From Crocinitomicaceae bacterium (GTDB lineage: Bacteria > Bacteroidota > Bacteroidia > Flavobacteriales_D > Sanyastnellaceae): a DNA stretch of 10,168 bases. Below are positions 6,831-10,168 of the stretch, one piece after another. Positions within the stretch are counted from its first letter, which is position 1, and every line of letters starts with the position of its first letter. The position numbers and the translations under genes are program-made. Below the pieces are notes generated by a model. The model made no database searches. It was not told the origin of the DNA and saw only the letters and a program-made list of their open reading frames with translations. The stretch lies in the NCBI GenBank assembly GCA_020848015.1, contig JADLBA010000153.1:1-10168 (forward strand), given 5' to 3'.

Positions 6831-9800
6831 TCAATATTTTATAGTCACAGTTCCGGTAATTGGTTCTTTGTCTTCTGCATAGTCTATCACAAAATAATAA
6901 TCTGCAACAGGTAGCGGTTCACCGTTGAATGTTCCATCCCAGGCGGTACCATAACCATTCGAATAATATACCTGCTGCCCCCACCGGTTATATACATAGA
7001 TATCAGCATCCGGGAAATACTCAAGACCACCTAATACCCAGGTATCATTTACCCCATCGCCATTCGGGGTAATACCGGTAGTGATATTGAAACATTCCAG
7101 TGTTGGTTCGACATAAACCTGTCCGGTGAGTGTGCAGCCAATCATATCAGTAACCACCACTGTAAAAGTGTAGTTAGAGGGAAGCCCTGTGGCTGTAGTC
7201 GTCTGCTGCATCTGTGGGTCGTCCCACTGATAAGAGATCGGCTGGTTTCCGTTTTGTACTACTACGGTGGCTGTTCCATCCACTGTGCTCCAGCAACTTT
7301 CAGGAGTTGAAGACATGGTCAGTACCATATCTGTTATTATATCAGGAATTACCTCTACAGTATCTCTAATTGAACAACCATTCTGATCAAACACATCAAT
7401 CACAAAACTTCCTTCACCTACTTCAGTATAAATAAAGGAAGTGTCATTTATTTGTTCAATTTCAAAATTTTCTGGACTTACAATAGTGGTCAGATCACCG
7501 GAACCACCACCCGCTATTACTGATGCTGAGCCGTCAAACATTCCGGTGCAGGTTGGGTTGTCAAGCGTTATATTGATAAAAAGCGGATCAGGTTCATTGA
7601 TGTCAAATTCAAGAGTCTCTGAACAACCATTTGCATCAAAGAGATGTAACTCGTAGGATTCGGCACAGAGCGATGCGATGATTCCATTTACTGCCCCAGA
7701 TTGTCCGGTAGGAGACAATGAATAGTTGTAAGGTAGAATTCCTCCAGTAATTTGATAGCTAACATCTCCATCACATCCTCCGCCACAGCCCACATCACTT
7801 ACCGCCCCGAGGGCTGCCGTCAGTAACGGGGGTTCAGTGATGACCACATCGTCTGAAGCAGTACACCCTAATTCATCAACGATTGAGAAAGAGTAGGTGC
7901 CGGGGATCAGTTCTCCTTCGGTATAAGGAAGGTTTTCTTCTCCCTGCTCCATCACGACATTGCCGGTACCTCCTGCAAATGATACGGTCACCTCCCCATC
8001 GTTAAATCCGAAGCAGGATACATTGCTAATGTCAAGAATTATTTCTAATTCAGGAGGAGTCTGAACATTCACTCCCTGAGCTATTTTTATACAGCCGTTA
8101 CCATCTGTAATTACCACAGAATAATTTCCTGCACAGACAGATTGATAATGAACACTGGTTCCAGAACAGGGTGGTGTGCAGGTTCCATTGTTTGGTATCA
8201 AAGAATAGCTGAACGAATTAGTTCCTCCGCTGACAGATGTGACATCAATGGTTCCGTCACATACTTCAAAACAACTTACCTCGTTTGTCGCCACCTCATA
8301 TATAATTTCAGGAGGCTGAGTAACATTGATTGAACCACTTACCTCACATCCGTTGCCATCAGTAGTTACCCAGTTATAGTTTCCTGCACAAAGTGCCGTG
8401 AAACCTACCGGGTTGCCGTTGGCGGTGGTAAGTTGAGTAACAACCGGGCTGGCTCCCCCTACCACCACAAATCCCGCTGTTCCATCGCAAGAAGAAAAAC
8501 AAGAAGTACCGGTTACGGTAAAACTTGTGCTAAATTCTTCATCAGGTTCATCTATGGTTAGATCAAAACTGATCATACAATCGTTGGCATCGGTGGCTGT
8601 GACAGTATAGCTGCCGCCATCGAGATTCGTAAAAGAAACATTGACAGAATTATTTCCACTTTGGGAAGCGATAGTGCTTCCATTCTGGATGAGATTGGCA
8701 ACAAGCAGCCCGGAACCACCAGAAATAGTACCTACAATAGAACCGTTGCCGGCTCCATAGCAGAGGATACCGGTTGCTGTAAGATTACCCGTAAGTTCGG
8801 TAATGCATGGAATAAAAACCTGAGTATTTGCTTGGCATCCGTTGTCATCCGTGATAGAAACGTTCACGTTTCCACACGGCAGACCTGAGATAGTCTGGCC
8901 GCAAACGAAAGGTCCCATATTTCCTGCCATTACTTCAATGGTTCCTGTTCCTCCGCTGCAATCCACTTCGATGGATCCACCACCGGCTCCAGAGCAGGGA
9001 GACTGGTCAATAACTTCGGCAGATACTGTCAGAGGCATTGGCTGTGTAACTGAAAATACGTTGGTAGTATCGCGACAGCCCACATCATCAATCATCGAAA
9101 TATAATAGTCTCCTTCTGCAAGCCCTGTAATAGTTAAACCATCGTTTTGATTGGCATAAACATTCTGTTGCACGCCTGATCCAATATTATTTCCACTGAA
9201 AAGGGTGTATTGAACGGGGCCATTTCCCCCGTCGGTCAAAGTCACCTGTGCAGCATCGCCGAAGCATCCGTCTGATCCAACCGTTGCCTGCGTATCCATT
9301 GGATTTGCGATACAAGGATGATCAAAGCAAGCATTCTGAAGAGCGGTAGTATATTGGCTGCCTGGCCCTTGGTAATTAGGGAAATACTGAATTGCATAAT
9401 TCATACAAATACTTCCACAACTCGTAATCCGGGCAATAAGGATTTTATCGTTGCTGTCCGGAAAGATGAGAGGGTCGGCTCCGGGCAATCTGAAAATAGC
9501 CGTATTATTGAGTACCATATTTGATCCGCCATCGAAGAAATTACCTGGAACGATCGTATTTTCCCAAGCATCAATTGCGGCGTTGTCTGTGGTAATTAAA
9601 AAGAGGTTAGCATCGCTGGATCCCTTGCAGCTATTACCAATAGTAAAAAAAGAATCCCATTCAAGAGACTGAAAAAAAGGGAGTAATACGCATTGGATAC
9701 TTTCTACGGTAATGCCTCCCTGATCGTGTTGGAAAGTACCACACTCTGCATCTACCTCAATAGTGTAGGCGGGGCCAAGGTCTGGCACTGCAGAAAAGAC

Positions 9801-10049
9801 AGTGGTAAGTGCCGGATTCGGATTGGCTGAGTTGAACTGCAGGTAGATATCATAAGTGACATATCCGGTAAGATCAACACCATCGCCGTAATCACCATAG
9901 TGAACTGTGTATTCAACCGTAGGAACCGGATCCTGTGACAATATTCCAACAGATGAAAACAATAGCAATAATCCTATCAGCGACCCTGCGCAACCGCACT
10001 TCATAATATTTCCGTAATAGTTTTGAAAAACCCTTTTCATTAAGGTCAT
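6831..10049 (-). CDS. SprB-repeat cell-surface protein with T9SS type B sorting domain
   Basis: This 1072-residue protein is exported by Sec and then by type IX secretion to the cell surface. After a signal peptide ending near ILSQ (37-39), an uncharacterised domain (about 42-228) matches the stand-alone protein two genes downstream. Residues 249-985 form nine SprB-type repeats of 75 to 90 residues, each opening with a Cys near an xDG motif and closing with DxNGC and an acidic or QP spacer. Residues 986-1072 are the gliding-motility-associated C-terminal domain, with TPNGDGVNDTW, VYNRWGQQVY, AWDGTFNGEPLPVADYYFVIDY and TGTVTIKY. Such proteins act as adhesins or motility adhesins; which applies here is unknown. 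The first ATG is annotated, but M4 (10040, MKRVF) and M16 (10004, MKCGC, with GGAAA upstream) are credible alternatives. It is the first gene of the unit that includes the PorP/SprF protein. Confidence 0.93.
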   Translation of the reverse strand: MTLMKRVFQNYYGNIMKCGCAGSLIGLLLLFSSVGILSQDPVPTVEYTVHYGDYGDGVDLTGYVTYDIYLQFNSANPNPALTTVFSAVPDLGPAYTIEVDAECGTFQHDQGGITVESIQCVLLPFFQSLEWDSFFTIGNSCKGSSDANLFLITTDNAAIDAWENTIVPGNFFDGGSNMVLNNTAIFRLPGADPLIFPDSNDKILIARITSCGSICMNYAIQYFPNYQGPGSQYTTALQNACFDHPCIANPMDTQATVGSDGCFGDAAQVTLTDGGNGPVQYTLFSGNNIGSGVQQNVYANQNDGLTITGLAEGDYYISMIDDVGCRDTTNVFSVTQPMPLTVSAEVIDQSPCSGAGGGSIEVDCSGGTGTIEVMAGNMGPFVCGQTISGLPCGNVNVSITDDNGCQANTQVFIPCITELTGNLTATGILCYGAGNGSIVGTISGGSGLLVANLIQNGSTIASQSGNNSVNVSFTNLDGGSYTVTATDANDCMISFDLTIDEPDEEFSTSFTVTGTSCFSSCDGTAGFVVVGGASPVVTQLTTANGNPVGFTALCAGNYNWVTTDGNGCEVSGSINVTQPPEIIYEVATNEVSCFEVCDGTIDVTSVSGGTNSFSYSLIPNNGTCTPPCSGTSVHYQSVCAGNYSVVITDGNGCIKIAQGVNVQTPPELEIILDISNVSCFGFNDGEVTVSFAGGTGNVVMEQGEENLPYTEGELIPGTYSFSIVDELGCTASDDVVITEPPLLTAALGAVSDVGCGGGCDGDVSYQITGGILPYNYSLSPTGQSGAVNGIIASLCAESYELHLFDANGCSETLEFDINEPDPLFINITLDNPTCTGMFDGSASVIAGGGSGDLTTIVSPENFEIEQINDTSFIYTEVGEGSFVIDVFDQNGCSIRDTVEVIPDIITDMVLTMSSTPESCWSTVDGTATVVVQNGNQPISYQWDDPQMQQTTTATGLPSNYTFTVVVTDMIGCTLTGQVYVEPTLECFNITTGITPNGDGVNDTWVLGGLEYFPDADIYVYNRWGQQVYYSNGYGTAWDGTFNGEPLPVADYYFVIDYAEDKEPITGTVTIKY
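6834..7094 (-). other. T9SS type B sorting domain (gliding motility-associated C-terminal domain)
   Basis: Residues 986-1072 of the surface protein carry the hallmark order ITPNGDGVNDTW, then YVYNRWGQQVYYS, then WDGTFNGEPLPVADYYF, ending in TVTIKY at the extreme C-terminus. In the CHU_C family this domain directs export through type IX secretion and needs a SprF-like partner; the gene for one follows immediately. Confidence 0.92.
7095..9305 (-). repeat. Nine tandem SprB-type protein repeats
   Basis: Approximate units by residue are 249-338, 339-415, 419-502, 505-580, 581-666, 667-741, 742-821, 822-902 and 905-985. The closing motifs are DDVGC (321-325), DDNGC (401-405), DANDC (487-491), DGNGC (564-568 and 649-653), DELGC (725-729), DANGC (805-809), DQNGC (888-892) and DMIGC (968-972). 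The units differ greatly in DNA and protein sequence, so they look like an old, diverged repeat array rather than a recent expansion. Confidence 0.85.
9366..9926 (-). other. N-terminal domain homologous to the 195-residue operon protein
   Basis: Residues 42-228 of the surface protein contain TYDIYLQF (65-72), FQHDQGG (106-112), WDSFFTIGNS (131-140), GGSNMVLNNTAIFRLPGADP (174-193) and KILIARITSCG (202-212). These line up in order with TYRVYIEL, FYQSEYGG, FDSWITIGAT, GGAIKTSDGAWFVTPGNP and RVLIMQLTTEG of the small protein encoded at 5230-5817. This copy has several extra cysteines (C103, C120, C141, C211, C215). No function is known to me for the domain. Confidence 0.7.
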
Positions 10050-10071
10050 ATCGCGCAGAATTGCAATGGTG

Positions 10072-10079
10072 CGAAGGTA
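10072..10079 (-). promoter_or_regulatory. Candidate -7 box for the surface-protein operon
   Basis: On the minus strand TACCTTCG followed by CACC matches the common Bacteroidota TAnnTTTG core with one change. Transcription would start around 10065, some 16 bases before the first ATG and about 60 before the third in-frame ATG at 10004. The -33 region is only T-rich (no TTG at 17 to 23 bases), so the call is tentative. No other feature was seen in 10050-10168. Confidence 0.35.
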
Positions 10080-10168
10080 ATAAAGTATGACCCTGTGAAA
10101 AAGGCAGAAAATATTTCTCTAATAGTGAAGCTACAAAATAAAAGTTCACCTATTTCAGGAAGCCGGCA

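Noticed and set aside
7095..9305. Recent tandem duplication or phase-variable DNA repeat in the adhesin gene
   Set aside because: The repeat units are recognisable only at protein level and differ strongly in DNA; no long direct DNA repeat or simple-sequence tract was seen.
9913..10149. A 78-codon minus-strand frame overlapping the start of the surface protein gene
   Set aside because: It overlaps the signal peptide and N-terminal domain of the real gene in another frame and shows no recognisable protein features.

Overview
The window looks like chromosomal DNA of a member of the Bacteroidota. The evidence is a PorP/SprF-family outer-membrane protein, a large SprB-repeat protein with a type IX secretion (T9SS) type B sorting domain, secreted proteins with Ala-Gln type signal cleavage sites, promoter-like TAnnTTTG boxes, and mostly A-rich leaders without a Shine-Dalgarno sequence. 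No mobile element, tRNA, rRNA or CRISPR array was seen. The genus cannot be told from what is visible.

Left part (1-3849): a strong bidirectional hairpin terminator (41-63) lies downstream of a minus-strand ECF-type sigma factor gene (82-669). A 318-base divergent intergenic region with several promoter-like elements and an imperfect 21-base dyad separates it from uvrA (988-3849, plus strand), which encodes the damage-recognition ATPase of nucleotide excision repair. This UvrA lacks the first CxxC of the zinc module just before its LFSFNNP motif.

Middle (3897-5150): a secreted three-part protein follows uvrA after 47 bases. It has a signal peptide, a phage-tail-fibre-like beta segment, a PKD-like domain and a C-terminal DUF1554 (endostatin-like) domain. 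Its end faces the next operon, and a nested AT-rich inverted repeat lies in the 79-base convergent gap.

Right part (5230-10049, all minus strand, read right to left): a compact three-gene unit. First comes a 1072-residue cell-surface protein with nine SprB-type repeats and a T9SS type B C-terminal domain. After 19 bases follows a PorP/SprF-family protein, the expected partner for secretion or attachment of a type B substrate. After 28 bases follows a 195-residue secreted protein of unknown function. Reading the proteins side by side shows that this small protein is a stand-alone version of the N-terminal domain of the large surface protein (shared FxQxxxGG, DSxxTIG, PGxxP and [VI]LIxxxT landmarks). 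The operon therefore carries the same uncharacterised domain twice, once tethered to the adhesin-like repeats and once free. This is the most interesting point of the window; its function is unknown.
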